Origin: JACKCB01 sp964452775
Lineage (GTDB): Bacteria; Chloroflexota; Anaerolineae; Promineifilales; Promineifilaceae
DNA length: 64,000 bases
Reading direction: 5' to 3'
NCBI GenBank assembly: GCA_964452775.1
Contig: CAYVQP010000013.1
Span: forward strand, 5,533 to 69,532
The position numbers and the translations under genes were made by a program. Shown here in pieces: positions 56,159-64,000 of the stretch. A model generated the notes under the pieces. The model was not told where the DNA came from and did not search any database. It saw only the letters and a list, made by a program, of their open reading frames with translations. How positions within the stretch are numbered: position 1 is the first letter of the stretch; each line of letters opens with the position of its first letter.

Positions 56159-56805
56159 TGGCTGTTGCGCTGTCGGACCTGACCGATTGGCTGGACACGG
56201 CCTTATCTGATCTCACCGACGCGCAGGTAACCAGCGCGGTCAAGAGCGCGGTGAGCGCTTTTGGCAACAAGGCGGGCATGGTCAAGCGGACCGCGATCAG
56301 CGTTGTGGCCGGGACCGCTGCCTATGATTTGCCCGATGACTTTATATCGCTGATCAAGCTGGAGCGGATGACCGCCCTGGGCGATGTGTGGGTGCAGGGG
56401 AACGGAACGCTGATCCCGTCGGCCAACAGCCTGGCCGAGAAAGCAACGGTGGCCGGCAAGAGCATTGTCTTTGCGCCGACCCCGCAATATACGACTACCC
56501 GCTACGTCTGGTATCGAGCCGGGTACATCGCTACGAGCGGTGTCTATGAGGACATGACGGCGGAGATGGCCGAAATAATCAAGGTGAAGGCGCAGGCGAA
56601 TGGGCTGCGCGTGCTGGCTACCAGCAACGCGGCCGGCGGCTGGAAGTATAGCCTGGGCGATGTGATGGTGGACAAGAGTAATCTGTCCAGAGGGCTGCAT
56701 CTCGCAGCCGGAGAGTTGGATCGCGAGTTTGACAGCATGGTGAAGGCATTCATTGGGCCGGTCGGCGTTCGGGCAAGCTATGACCCGGATGAGGTAGCCG
56801 GCTAA
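56158..56805 (+). CDS. Head-tail connector (adaptor) protein
   Basis: 215 residues from ATG 56158, overlapping the previous stop. Helical start (ALSDLTDAQVTSAVKSAVSAFG), a beta middle (TAAYDLPDDFISLIKLERM, YTTTRYVWYRAGYIA) and a helical end (EIIKVKAQANGLRVLAT) match the gp6/adaptor style of head-tail connectors. Position after capsid supports it. Confidence 0.6.
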   Translation: MAVALSDLTDWLDTALSDLTDAQVTSAVKSAVSAFGNKAGMVKRTAISVVAGTAAYDLPDDFISLIKLERMTALGDVWVQGNGTLIPSANSLAEKATVAGKSIVFAPTPQYTTTRYVWYRAGYIATSGVYEDMTAEMAEIIKVKAQANGLRVLATSNAAGGWKYSLGDVMVDKSNLSRGLHLAAGELDREFDSMVKAFIGPVGVRASYDPDEVAG

Positions 56806-56824
56806 AGACGAGAGGATAGACGAA

Positions 56825-57394
56825 ATGGGAACCAAATCAAACGTACACATAGCTCATGGCAGCTCTGACGGCCGGCTAAACGGCAACCTGCAAACCGGCT
56901 TCATCCCGTTGGATATTACCGCCCTGCGCAAGATTGCGTCGAACGCTATTCAGAACCTGGCGGCCCATGGCGGCCAGATGGCCAGCGACAGCGCGCCCAT
57001 TCTTCAGCGCGTGAACGGCGCAACGGATAAGGCGCTGCGCATTACCTGGGCGGCCAGCGCGGTGGACGAAGTGCAGTTCCCGCCCGTGCCAATGCCGCCG
57101 GACTTTGACGGCGATGCGGGGGCGAGTGTCCATCTGCTTTGCGCGATGGCCGGCGCGACGAATGCGCCGACTATTGATGTGCAGGTGTTTGACGGCATTG
57201 GCGATACCGAGATGGGCAGCGCGACCGCGGCTGTCACCGGCACGACGATTGCCGAGTATTCGGCGGCGCTGACGGCGGCCAATACCGCCGGCCACCCCAC
57301 CGGCTTCCTGAATATCGCCCTGGTGCCGGCCGCGCACGGAACTGACGCGCTTTACCTGTACGCCGCGTGGATCGAGTACACGCGCACCAACTAA
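56825..57394 (+). CDS. Beta-rich virion protein
   Basis: 189 residues, SD GAGGATAG. VDEVQFPPVPMPPDFDGDAGASVHLLCAMAGATNAPTIDVQVFDG...and GFLNIALVPAAHGTDALYLYAAWIEYTR form a beta-sandwich-like domain of a type found as head decoration or receptor-binding proteins. Function inferred from context only. Confidence 0.5.
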   Translation: MGTKSNVHIAHGSSDGRLNGNLQTGFIPLDITALRKIASNAIQNLAAHGGQMASDSAPILQRVNGATDKALRITWAASAVDEVQFPPVPMPPDFDGDAGASVHLLCAMAGATNAPTIDVQVFDGIGDTEMGSATAAVTGTTIAEYSAALTAANTAGHPTGFLNIALVPAAHGTDALYLYAAWIEYTRTN

Positions 57395-57409
57395 TAAGAG
57401 GAACCTGAC

Positions 57410-57748
57410 ATGGCCCGCACAGCAGTATCCGTACAACAGGCAGTTGTGGCCGGGGCGGCCCTGACGATGAACGCCGCGCACACGGACGGGAATAGTTTCG
57501 AGAACGATGGCAAGACGGCCATCTATGTGACCAACGGCGGCGGCAGCTCACTGACCGTGACCATTCAGGCGCCGGATTCCGGTAAGGATGGCCTGGTAGT
57601 GACCGACCGCACAGTGACGGTGCCGGCCAGCGCGTCCAGGCTCATCGGGCCGTTCCGCAAGGATGTGTACGACCAGAGCTCCGGATCGATCTATGTAGAC
57701 TGGAGCGTGACGACCAGCATTACGTTTGCCGTTATCCGGATCGGGTAG
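57410..57748 (+). CDS. Small beta-rich virion protein
   Basis: 112 residues. GKTAIYVTNGGGSSLTVTIQAPDSGKDGLVVTDRTVTVPASASRLIGPFRKDVYDQSSGSIYVDWS is an all-beta domain common in phage head decoration proteins. Between connector genes. Confidence 0.6.
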   Translation: MARTAVSVQQAVVAGAALTMNAAHTDGNSFENDGKTAIYVTNGGGSSLTVTIQAPDSGKDGLVVTDRTVTVPASASRLIGPFRKDVYDQSSGSIYVDWSVTTSITFAVIRIG

Positions 57749-57749
57749 C

Positions 57750-58073
57750 GTGCTGACGGCGGCGGATTTGGCGCAGATGCAAGCCGATCTGGCGGAGATT
57801 GTGGCGGACCGGTCTGTGTCTGTGATTGTCAGGCGTGGGGCAACCACCCTGCCGGCGCAGACCGTCCGCGTGGAAAGAACCGGCCGGCTTGGGCGAAAGC
57901 AGAACAGTGCTGACGGCGAGGAGACGCGCATAGACATTGTGATCCTGGGCAGCACAACGCTGGATGTGCAGAAGGATGACCGGATCACGGTGGATGGCGT
58001 GCTCTACCGGGTGGCGGCCGTGCGCCCGAATGGCGCGGCCGGCATCCAGGCTGAGGCCGAGAGGGTTGAGTGA
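57750..58073 (+). CDS. Head closure/head-tail joining protein
   Basis: 107 residues, GTG 57750. LAEIVADRSVSVIVRRGATTLPAQTVRVERTG...TRIDIVILGSTTLDVQKDDRITVDGVLYRVAAVRP is the beta-barrel pattern of head-closure proteins (HK97 gp7/SPP1 gp16 type). Overlaps the next gene by one codon. Confidence 0.65.
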   Translation: MLTAADLAQMQADLAEIVADRSVSVIVRRGATTLPAQTVRVERTGRLGRKQNSADGEETRIDIVILGSTTLDVQKDDRITVDGVLYRVAAVRPNGAAGIQAEAERVE

Positions 58074-58429
58074 TGGCGAACGGCTTTAAGTGGATTGTCC
58101 CGCTGGGCAATCTGGCGGACAGCGCCGGTGATTATGGCGAGGACGTGAAGGAGATGATCCTGCAGACGGCGCAGGAGTGGGCCGGGAATACGGCGGCCTG
58201 GATGAGGGCGGAAGCGCCCTGGACGGATCAAACCGGCAACGCCCGCCGCAAGCTGTATGGCGAGGCCGCGCCGGACGGGAAGGATGTGGTGGCCTATATC
58301 GGCGGCCGGGCGAAGTATCAAATCTGGCTGGAGACCCGCCATGCCGGGCGCTACGCGATTGTGACCCGCGCGATGCAAATTAAGCCGCCGGAGTTGATGG
58401 ACGCTCTGCGGTCAAACTTGTCCTCCTAG
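58073..58429 (+). CDS. HK97 gp10-like tail completion protein
   Basis: 118 residues, ATG 58073. AEAPWTDQTGNARRKLYGEA...VAYIGGRAKYQIWLETRHAGRYAIVTRAMQI is the conserved core of the HK97 gp10/neck family. It completes the tail end joined to the head. Confidence 0.75.
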   Translation: MANGFKWIVPLGNLADSAGDYGEDVKEMILQTAQEWAGNTAAWMRAEAPWTDQTGNARRKLYGEAAPDGKDVVAYIGGRAKYQIWLETRHAGRYAIVTRAMQIKPPELMDALRSNLSS

Positions 58430-58436
58430 GAGCGAT

Positions 58437-59687
58437 ATGCCGTCTCTGATAGACCGAATCAGCGCATACCTCCGGCGATTCGGCGGCCGGCAAGTGGACA
58501 CCACGGCGGAGGAGACCGTCGCCGCGGTAGGGGCCAGAAAAACCGGGCTTCCCGCTCAGATTAGCGGGATGTTCCAGGAAGAATCGGACCGGGCCAGCAT
58601 GGTGCGTGTGTGTCGCAAGATGTACTCCGGCGATACGCGCGTCAAGCAGGTTATTCAGACCCTGGCCCGAGACGCCACCAAAGGCGGATACCGGCTGGTT
58701 GTGCAAAACGATCCCCGCGCGCAGGAGATCGGCGACGCCCTGCGAAAACGGCTAAAGCTCGATAGCCGGCTGGACGATTGGACCCGGCTTACCCTGCGGG
58801 ACGGCGACTCGTTCCTGGAGGTTGGGGTCACCGCCGAGAGAGAGATCGCCACGGTTAGTCGCAAGCCGACGCTGCAAATGCGCCGTAATTCCAGCGCAAT
58901 TGACACCTTTAAGGAGCCGGAAAAGGCATTCTGGATTGCCGATTATGAGTGGCTGATGGAACCCGGCCGGGATGCGGTCTGGTTGGCCCAGTGGCAGGTG
59001 ATTCATGCGCGCTGGGACCACGATGAGGGCGAGCGGTATGGCAGACCGCTGTTCTCTTCCGGCATCGTGCCCTGGAAGCGCCTGACGGAGGGCGAGACGG
59101 ATATCTCCGTGCGCCGCAAAACGCGCGCCGGCATGAAGTATGTGCACAACCTGCACGGCGCAGACGAGGCCGCCCTGCGCGCCTATATGGAGCTGAACAA
59201 GGAGGCTATCGGCAATCCGAACGCGGCTATAGCCGATTTCTTTGTGTCGGACGGAGAGATCTCCGCCATGCAGGGCGACGCCCAGTTGGGCGACATTGCG
59301 GACGTTCGCCACCACTTGAAGACCCTGTGGGTGGCCAGCCCGGTGCCGATGAGCATCGTGGGCTACGGAGAGGATATTGATTTCTCCGTCGTCGGACACC
59401 AGAAGGAACAATACGACGAAGCTTTGCCCCAGGTACGGCAGTGGATAACGGCGCAGCTGCTCCAGCCTTTGCTGGAACTGCAATGGCTGCTGGCCGGCAT
59501 CTTGCCGGATCAGCTGGAGTACGAAATCACGTGGGCGCCCAAGTCTAACACGACGCCGCAAGACATCGAAGCAATCGCCGGCGCGGCCATACAGCTGAAG
59601 GAACTGGGCATCCCGATCGAGACGATAGCCACAATCATGGCTCCGTTTCTGCCGGGAATATCGCAGGAGATGTTGCTACCTGCATGA
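58437..59687 (+). CDS. Portal protein
   Basis: 416 residues; SD TAGGAGCG overlaps the previous stop. RVKQVIQTLARDATKGGYRLV, TLRDGDSFLEVG, RWDHDEGERYGRPLFSSGIVPWKRL and MSIVGYGEDIDFSVVGHQKEQYDEAL match phage portal proteins (dodecameric DNA gate). Usually it lies between terminase and capsid; here it follows the head-completion genes. Clear family match. Confidence 0.85.
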   Translation: MPSLIDRISAYLRRFGGRQVDTTAEETVAAVGARKTGLPAQISGMFQEESDRASMVRVCRKMYSGDTRVKQVIQTLARDATKGGYRLVVQNDPRAQEIGDALRKRLKLDSRLDDWTRLTLRDGDSFLEVGVTAEREIATVSRKPTLQMRRNSSAIDTFKEPEKAFWIADYEWLMEPGRDAVWLAQWQVIHARWDHDEGERYGRPLFSSGIVPWKRLTEGETDISVRRKTRAGMKYVHNLHGADEAALRAYMELNKEAIGNPNAAIADFFVSDGEISAMQGDAQLGDIADVRHHLKTLWVASPVPMSIVGYGEDIDFSVVGHQKEQYDEALPQVRQWITAQLLQPLLELQWLLAGILPDQLEYEITWAPKSNTTPQDIEAIAGAAIQLKELGIPIETIATIMAPFLPGISQEMLLPA

Positions 59688-59695
59688 GGGACGAT

Positions 59696-60763
59696 ATGAG
59701 AAAGGCATGGCTGACCCTGACCCTGATGCTGCTCGCTTTGACGGTTCTGTTGGGCGGGGGGCCGCAGTCGCACGACACAAGCGCCTGTCATGGCGCGGAG
59801 ACGGGAGATGGGCATACGCACGGCTTCTGTGTGGACGATTTGCCGGCCGGGGCGATTCGCGATTACCTGGAAGCGAATCCGCTATTTGCCGGCGTGGGCC
59901 AGCCGTGGGTGTCAGGCCCCACGGAGAACTTGTACCCGTTCCCCGCCGGAAAACATGAGGGTTACAAGCATCTGTGGCAGGAATTTGATACCTGCCATCA
60001 GTTTGCGCCCAGGCCGGGAGAGGGGTCGCTGTGCCTGAAGGCCGTCTGGTTACAGGTGCATAGCATGGGGGTGGCCGAGGAGCTGATGGCGCACCATGGC
60101 GAGCACAGTCTGACCTTCGTGGCCGAGGTTTGCGCCGCCGATTTTATGAGCTGCGGCGTCATTGCCGGCGGAGAGGTTGAACATTATGGGGAGGTCCATG
60201 CGCAATATAAGCGCACGGATTGTCCCGGCATTCCGGACGGTATCCAGTATCCGGAGCCTTATCACACGAGCCAGCCGCCGTATGCGGCGAATCACGCGGA
60301 TCGGAACTTCCTCTCGCGCCCGGCGCGTATTTTCTGGTCGAGTTTACGGAGCAAGACGATTGAACCGTATACCGGGCCGGTAAATAATCTCATCCAGGTG
60401 GCCTGGTCCGAAAATGCATTTGAGGTGACGAGCGCAGTCGCCGGCGAGTGCGCCGACCCGGCCCACGATAGGGTGTGGGCGGCTTCGACGGACGCAGGGT
60501 ATATCAATCAGTACGTCATCTGGACGGTAAAGATCAGGAGCGCGGTCTATCCGCGGCCCTTCATTGGGTACACGGACCGAAACGGAAACTCGGTGGCGTG
60601 CGAAGAGCCAGGCTTCGATTGCATTCCCTTCTACATCTCTGAAACTGTGCCGCCTGGGGACGTGTTCTTTAATCTGCCGGTGAAGAACGACACGTTCTCC
60701 ACGCCGGCCGGGGTGATTGACATCACCGAGCCGGGGGTGTACATGCCGGGGGTGGCGCCCTAA
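59696..60763 (+). CDS. Secreted Cys/His-rich protein
   Basis: 355 residues from ATG 59696; the acidic first residues from ATG 59684 would weaken the signal. Signal peptide (KAWLTLTLMLLALTVLLGGG) and mature start CHGAETGDGHTHGFCVDDLP, with many His and about a dozen Cys (CHQFAPRPGEGSLCLKAVW, CAADFMSCGVIAGGEVEHYGEVHAQYKRTDCP). Looks like an exported metal- or disulphide-bearing host-like protein. It sits among virion genes, so it could be a moron or an outward surface protein made late. Confidence 0.6.
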   Translation: MRKAWLTLTLMLLALTVLLGGGPQSHDTSACHGAETGDGHTHGFCVDDLPAGAIRDYLEANPLFAGVGQPWVSGPTENLYPFPAGKHEGYKHLWQEFDTCHQFAPRPGEGSLCLKAVWLQVHSMGVAEELMAHHGEHSLTFVAEVCAADFMSCGVIAGGEVEHYGEVHAQYKRTDCPGIPDGIQYPEPYHTSQPPYAANHADRNFLSRPARIFWSSLRSKTIEPYTGPVNNLIQVAWSENAFEVTSAVAGECADPAHDRVWAASTDAGYINQYVIWTVKIRSAVYPRPFIGYTDRNGNSVACEEPGFDCIPFYISETVPPGDVFFNLPVKNDTFSTPAGVIDITEPGVYMPGVAP

Positions 60764-62491
60764 GTGGCAACGTTTAGCGGGCAGGTCGGAGCGTCAGCGG
60801 ATGACGCGCACGAATCCAGCGACGGCGGCACATTTAGCAGCACGGCCAGCGCCCTGCAATGCCGCTCGAATACAGCGGCCAACACGCGAGTACACGTCGC
60901 CTTCCGCATCCCCAATGTCACCATCCCGGCAGGGAGCACGATAAATACGTGCACGGCCACAGTCTACGTAACAACCACAGCGCAGGACGACCCGAACCTC
61001 GACATCCACTGCGAGGATGTGGACGACGCCGCCGACTTCTCCACCACGGCCGACGTGATCGGCCGGGCCAAAACGTCTGCCAGCACGTCCTGGGTAGCAA
61101 CGGGAATCGGCTCGGGCTCAAAGACGACGCCGGATTTCACTTCCGCGTTGCAAGAGGTAATAGATCGGGCCGGCTGGGCCAGTGGCAACGATATCGTGGT
61201 CATGTTCTGGGCCAAGTCGGATACGGATGCACGCCTGCAGATGCGGGCGCAGGACAATGGCACATCGGATGGGCCGAGTATCTCCGTCACCTATACAACC
61301 GGCGGCACGACGTACACTCAGAGCGCTTCCGGATCTGTGACGACCGCCGGGACAGCGGTCAAGAACGTCGGGAAGCCGGTGGCGGGCGCGTCGGCCCTGG
61401 CCGGCGAGATCGCCAGACAAGCCGCAAAAAGCCTGACCGGCGCGTTGACTACAGCCGGCACGGTTGTCAAGCAGACGGCAAGAAACCTGGCCGGGACGCT
61501 GACCACGACCGGAAATCTCGCTAATAGAACGGCAAAGACAGTGGCCGGGACGCTGACCAGTTCAAGCGCCCTGGCGACGGTTAAAACGGCGCTGATAACA
61601 CTGGGAGGAACGCTGACGGCGGCCGGGGCGTTGGCAAATCAGGGCCGCAAGAGTGTAGGCGGCGTGCTTTCCGGGGCAGGAGTTCTCGTTAAGCAGGCGC
61701 GTAAACAATCGTTGAGCGGCGCGCTGACTACGGCCGGCACGGTTGTCAAGCAAACGGTAAGGAGCCTGGCCGGAACACTGACCACTACCGGGAATCTCGC
61801 TAACAGAACGACAAAGAGAGTGGGCGGCGCGCTGACTACGGCCGGCACAGTTGTCAAGCAAACGGCAAGAAGCCTGGCCGGGACGCTGACCAGTTCAAGC
61901 GCCCTGGCGACGGTTAAAACGGCGCTGATAACACTGGGGGGGACGCTGACCACGGCCGGGGCGTTGGCAATTCAGGGCCGCAAGAGTGTAGGCGGCGCGC
62001 TCGCTGGGGCGGGCGTGCTGGTTAAGCAGGCGGGTAAACAATCACTGGGCGGCGCGCTGACTACGGCCGGCACGATTGTCAAGCAGACGGCAAGGAGCCT
62101 GGCCGGGACGCTGGCCACGGCCGGGATCGCGTCAGCGGTCAAGACGGCATTTGTCGTTCTCGCCGGAAGTCTGACCCCGGTGGGGACAGTGGCCAGGCAA
62201 GCCGGCAAAGGGCTGAGCGGCACGCTGGGCCAGGCGGGGGCAGTGCTCCGGCTGACGGGTAAGCGAATATCCGGTAGCGCGTTGGCCGCCGGCGGGACCC
62301 TGGCGCGAGAGGCGCGCATAGCCCTGGCCGGCGTTCTTTCGCCGGCCGCTGTGCTGATCGCAGAGGCAACAGCGGCGCTTATTCAGTTGACGCTGCGAAA
62401 CAGGGCATTTGCCCTGACTTTATTGACCAGGGCGCAGGCCCTGACAGTGCGAGCACGGGCCTTTGGCCTGACGCTCAAGGAGAGAGAGTGA
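60764..62491 (+). CDS. Repeat-rich fibre protein
   Basis: 575 residues, GTG start. Residues 1-180 are a DNRLRE-like beta domain (THVAFRIPNVTIPAGSTINTCTATVYVT-type). Residues ~185-545 carry about fifteen 20-26-residue repeats with a core L-x-G-x-L-T-T-A-G-T-V-V-K-Q (GALTTAGTVVKQTARSLAGTL) that likely form a long shaft or a membrane-like fibre. C-terminus is helical. Neighbouring blocks are nearly identical at the DNA level, indicating recent expansion. Confidence 0.6.
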   Translation: MATFSGQVGASADDAHESSDGGTFSSTASALQCRSNTAANTRVHVAFRIPNVTIPAGSTINTCTATVYVTTTAQDDPNLDIHCEDVDDAADFSTTADVIGRAKTSASTSWVATGIGSGSKTTPDFTSALQEVIDRAGWASGNDIVVMFWAKSDTDARLQMRAQDNGTSDGPSISVTYTTGGTTYTQSASGSVTTAGTAVKNVGKPVAGASALAGEIARQAAKSLTGALTTAGTVVKQTARNLAGTLTTTGNLANRTAKTVAGTLTSSSALATVKTALITLGGTLTAAGALANQGRKSVGGVLSGAGVLVKQARKQSLSGALTTAGTVVKQTVRSLAGTLTTTGNLANRTTKRVGGALTTAGTVVKQTARSLAGTLTSSSALATVKTALITLGGTLTTAGALAIQGRKSVGGALAGAGVLVKQAGKQSLGGALTTAGTIVKQTARSLAGTLATAGIASAVKTAFVVLAGSLTPVGTVARQAGKGLSGTLGQAGAVLRLTGKRISGSALAAGGTLAREARIALAGVLSPAAVLIAEATAALIQLTLRNRAFALTLLTRAQALTVRARAFGLTLKERE

Positions 62492-62492
62492 G

Positions 62493-63104
62493 ATGCAAGG
62501 CAACGTTCAAATAAGTGGGCGGCTAGGGACGAAAGTCGTCCGCGTGCCGCGCGCCCCGCTGTCATGGCGGCTGCGAAACACGCTGCGTTGGGTGTACATC
62601 TGGGGCTGGCTGTCAACGAGCGCGGCGATGCTGTTGACAAAGGTTTCCGGCATCCCAACGCTTACGGGCAAGCTGTCGGCGCTGTATGTACAGGCGGACG
62701 GGTCAGTGATCAATTACGGCGTGTTATGCCGCCGGGTGGTCACTACCGCGTTTGTCAACTACATGGTGGACCAGCTGCAGTCTGAGAGCAGCACCTGGGG
62801 CGACTTCAAATATCATGATTCTGGAGTAGGCACGACGGATCCCGCTGTAGGCGATACGGACATTGAAACCACGGACGGCGAGAGCCGGGCAACGGGCAGC
62901 CAGACTGAGGGTGCATCGGCGAATATCTACCGATCGGTAGGAACTATCTCGTACACCAGCACGAAGGCCATTACCGAGCACGGTCTTTTTAATGCCGCCA
63001 CCGGAGCGACGCTGCTGGATCGCTCTGAGTTTGCGGCGATTAACGTGGTTAACGGTGACTCCATTCAATTCACCTACGACCTGACCGTATCAGCCGGAGG
63101 CTAA
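62493..63104 (+). CDS. Virion protein, possible fibre-attachment subunit
   Basis: 203 residues. N-terminal basic/hydrophobic part (LRNTLRWVYIWGWLSTSAAMLL), then a beta domain with ASANIYRSVGTISYTSTKAITEHGLFNAATGATLLDRSEFAAINVVNGDSIQFTYDLTVSAGG, a C-terminal motif shared by many phage tail/head fibre proteins. A strong terminator follows. Confidence 0.6.
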   Translation: MQGNVQISGRLGTKVVRVPRAPLSWRLRNTLRWVYIWGWLSTSAAMLLTKVSGIPTLTGKLSALYVQADGSVINYGVLCRRVVTTAFVNYMVDQLQSESSTWGDFKYHDSGVGTTDPAVGDTDIETTDGESRATGSQTEGASANIYRSVGTISYTSTKAITEHGLFNAATGATLLDRSEFAAINVVNGDSIQFTYDLTVSAGG

Positions 63105-63109
63105 GGGCC

Positions 63110-63157
63110 GTGCATCTTGGCTTGGAAGGCCAAGCCAAGATGCACCTGTTCCTTTTT
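63110..63157 (+). terminator. Strong rho-independent terminator
   Basis: Perfect 16-bp stem (GTGCATCTTGGCTTGG with CCAAGCCAAGATGCAC), AAGG loop, then CTGTTCCTTTTTC. Ends the packaging-capsid-fibre transcript. Confidence 0.9.
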
Positions 63158-63216
63158 CAGATGCAGGTTGCTGCGAATGACATGCAACGTCGCTGTCAGC
63201 GCCGGAGGATAACCAC

Positions 63217-63534
63217 ATGACGTCAGCCGATATCCGCGAAGTAGCGGAAGGCAGGCAGTATCAGGGCGAGGACGAGATAGTCGTCTACACCGTGGATGTG
63301 ACTAACGTTGGTAGCTCGCCGACGGCTGTTAGCGTGGCCGTCTTTGATACGAGCCAGGAAGAGCTGGATGTCACCGCCACGGCTATGCCGGTGAACAGCC
63401 CGGCGGTCGTCGCGAACGTCATCACCCTGTCGCCCCTCAGGGCGCTTGTCGCCCCCCACATTTACCGCGTGGAGATTAAGTTCACTGTCGGCGGAAATGT
63501 GCTGGAACACTACTTCACAGTGAAGGGCCAATGA
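63217..63534 (+). CDS. Small beta-rich virion protein
   Basis: 105 residues. EIVVYTVDVTNVGSSPTAVSVAVFDTSQEELDVTATAMPVNSPAVVANVITLSPLRALVAPHIYRVEIKFTVGGN is an all-beta (Ig-like) domain. Its ATGA overlap links it to the final partial gene. Starts after the terminator, so it needs its own promoter, not recognised here. Confidence 0.55.
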   Translation: MTSADIREVAEGRQYQGEDEIVVYTVDVTNVGSSPTAVSVAVFDTSQEELDVTATAMPVNSPAVVANVITLSPLRALVAPHIYRVEIKFTVGGNVLEHYFTVKGQ

Positions 63535-64000
63535 GCACGAAGAAAGGGTTGGCCGGCACGCATGATTTTCCCGCCCTGGCCACGAAAGGACATCAACAAA
63601 TGCTGGGGCTGGCGGACGGCTTTGCGTTTATGAACTGGTCGCCGTTTGACCCGCGCAGATGGGCCGGCGCGTCGGTGCCGTGCGAGTGGTATCCAACGCT
63701 GTGGGGAGATACGCGCAAGGTGCTCCAGGCGTGGATAGCGACTATTCCGTGGGATTACACGGGTCGGGCCTACTTTTTGAACGAACCTGACCTGCCGGCG
63801 GAGGAGAACGAGCAGGGCTTTGCGGAGAGCGCCGGCATGACCCCGAAGGCGGCGGCCAGCCTCTTCTTTTGGGCGATGCAGTTGTGGCCGAATATCGAAT
63901 GGATCGGCCCGAACATATCACAGCGCGACTGCCTGGAAAGGGGGCCGGACGGCAAGTATTGCCCCTGGCTGCGGGCGTTTTTGGCCGAGTTGTGGGAATG
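63531..64000 (+). CDS. Glycoside-hydrolase-like barrel protein (3' truncated by window)
   Basis: Open from ATG 63531 to the window end (at least 156 residues). MLGLADGFAFMNWSP, VPCEWYPTLWG, GRAYFLNEPDLP and MQLWPNIEWIGPNIS match the strands of (beta/alpha)8 glycosidases, with NEPD at the acid/base position. Similar barrels occur in the 7927 lysin. Probably a virion-associated wall or capsule hydrolase. Confidence 0.6.
   Translation, partial: MSTKKGLAGTHDFPALATKGHQQMLGLADGFAFMNWSPFDPRRWAGASVPCEWYPTLWGDTRKVLQAWIATIPWDYTGRAYFLNEPDLPAEENEQGFAESAGMTPKAAASLFFWAMQLWPNIEWIGPNISQRDCLERGPDGKYCPWLRAFLAELWE

Overview
The window is almost entirely one strand of a large tailed-phage (Caudoviricetes) genome of high GC content. 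It opens inside the last part of a tail tape-measure gene and ends inside a virion-module gene, so the genome is longer than the window and appears cut or permuted within the tail region. The host is not named by any gene. Thr/Ser/Pro linkers (TPTATAT-type), lipoprotein and secreted-protein styles, and saturation with the palindrome GCCGGC point by inference to a Chloroflexota-like bacterium. I found no tRNA, CRISPR array, integrase or CI-type repressor.

Layout. 1-6.5 kb: tail tip and fibre genes (tape-measure end, distal tail protein, hub-like protein, jelly-roll and repeat fibres). 6.5-7.3 kb: a lone minus-strand P22-type antirepressor. 7.4-12.1 kb: lysis, with a 1049-residue lysin carrying a GH25 muramidase, an M23 endopeptidase and two further hydrolase-like barrels, then two holin-like proteins and a strong terminator. 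12.1-14.7 kb: accessory genes and a minus-strand lipoprotein. 14.9-16.2 kb: parA plus a ribbon-helix-helix partner, which suggests an episomal (phage-plasmid) state. 17.7-19.0 kb: a non-coding tract with repeated boxes. 19-28 kb: early genes, including a MoxR-type AAA+ ATPase paired with a VWA protein and an HNH endonuclease. 28-33 kb: replication and recombination, with a winged-helix initiator whose gene contains iterons (lambda O-like origin), a RecA-like ATPase, a GIY-YIG-like cassette between G-rich arrays, a methyltransferase-like protein and a cold-shock fusion. 33-47 kb: densely packed small early/accessory genes, several adenine methyltransferases, small zinc and membrane proteins. 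47.4-48.7 kb: a minus-strand ParB-domain/methyltransferase-like pair. 48.9-64 kb: terminase, metallophosphoesterase, fused protease-scaffold-capsid, connectors, portal (unusually placed after them), a secreted protein and fibre genes.

Three signals are not explained by the genes. (1) At least eight 5'-leader hairpins with unrelated stems share the same apical hexamer UGGCAG, mostly followed by a GGARACAACAGC-like tail and a start codon. (2) About twenty dispersed copies of a dyad motif related to GGGGNAATTNCCCC occur, many of them in the small intergenic fraction and several just upstream of promoters, resembling a repressor/stoperator or centromere network. (3) A promoter family shares a TAAC-NN-TATGR block between the -35 and -10 boxes, and three members also share a TGCTAG box exactly 15 bp upstream of the -35.

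Genes act in the usual phage order: early operons start from the shared promoters and make replication, modification and host-takeover proteins; partition proteins maintain the genome; the terminase-capsid-tail-lysis half builds and releases virions.
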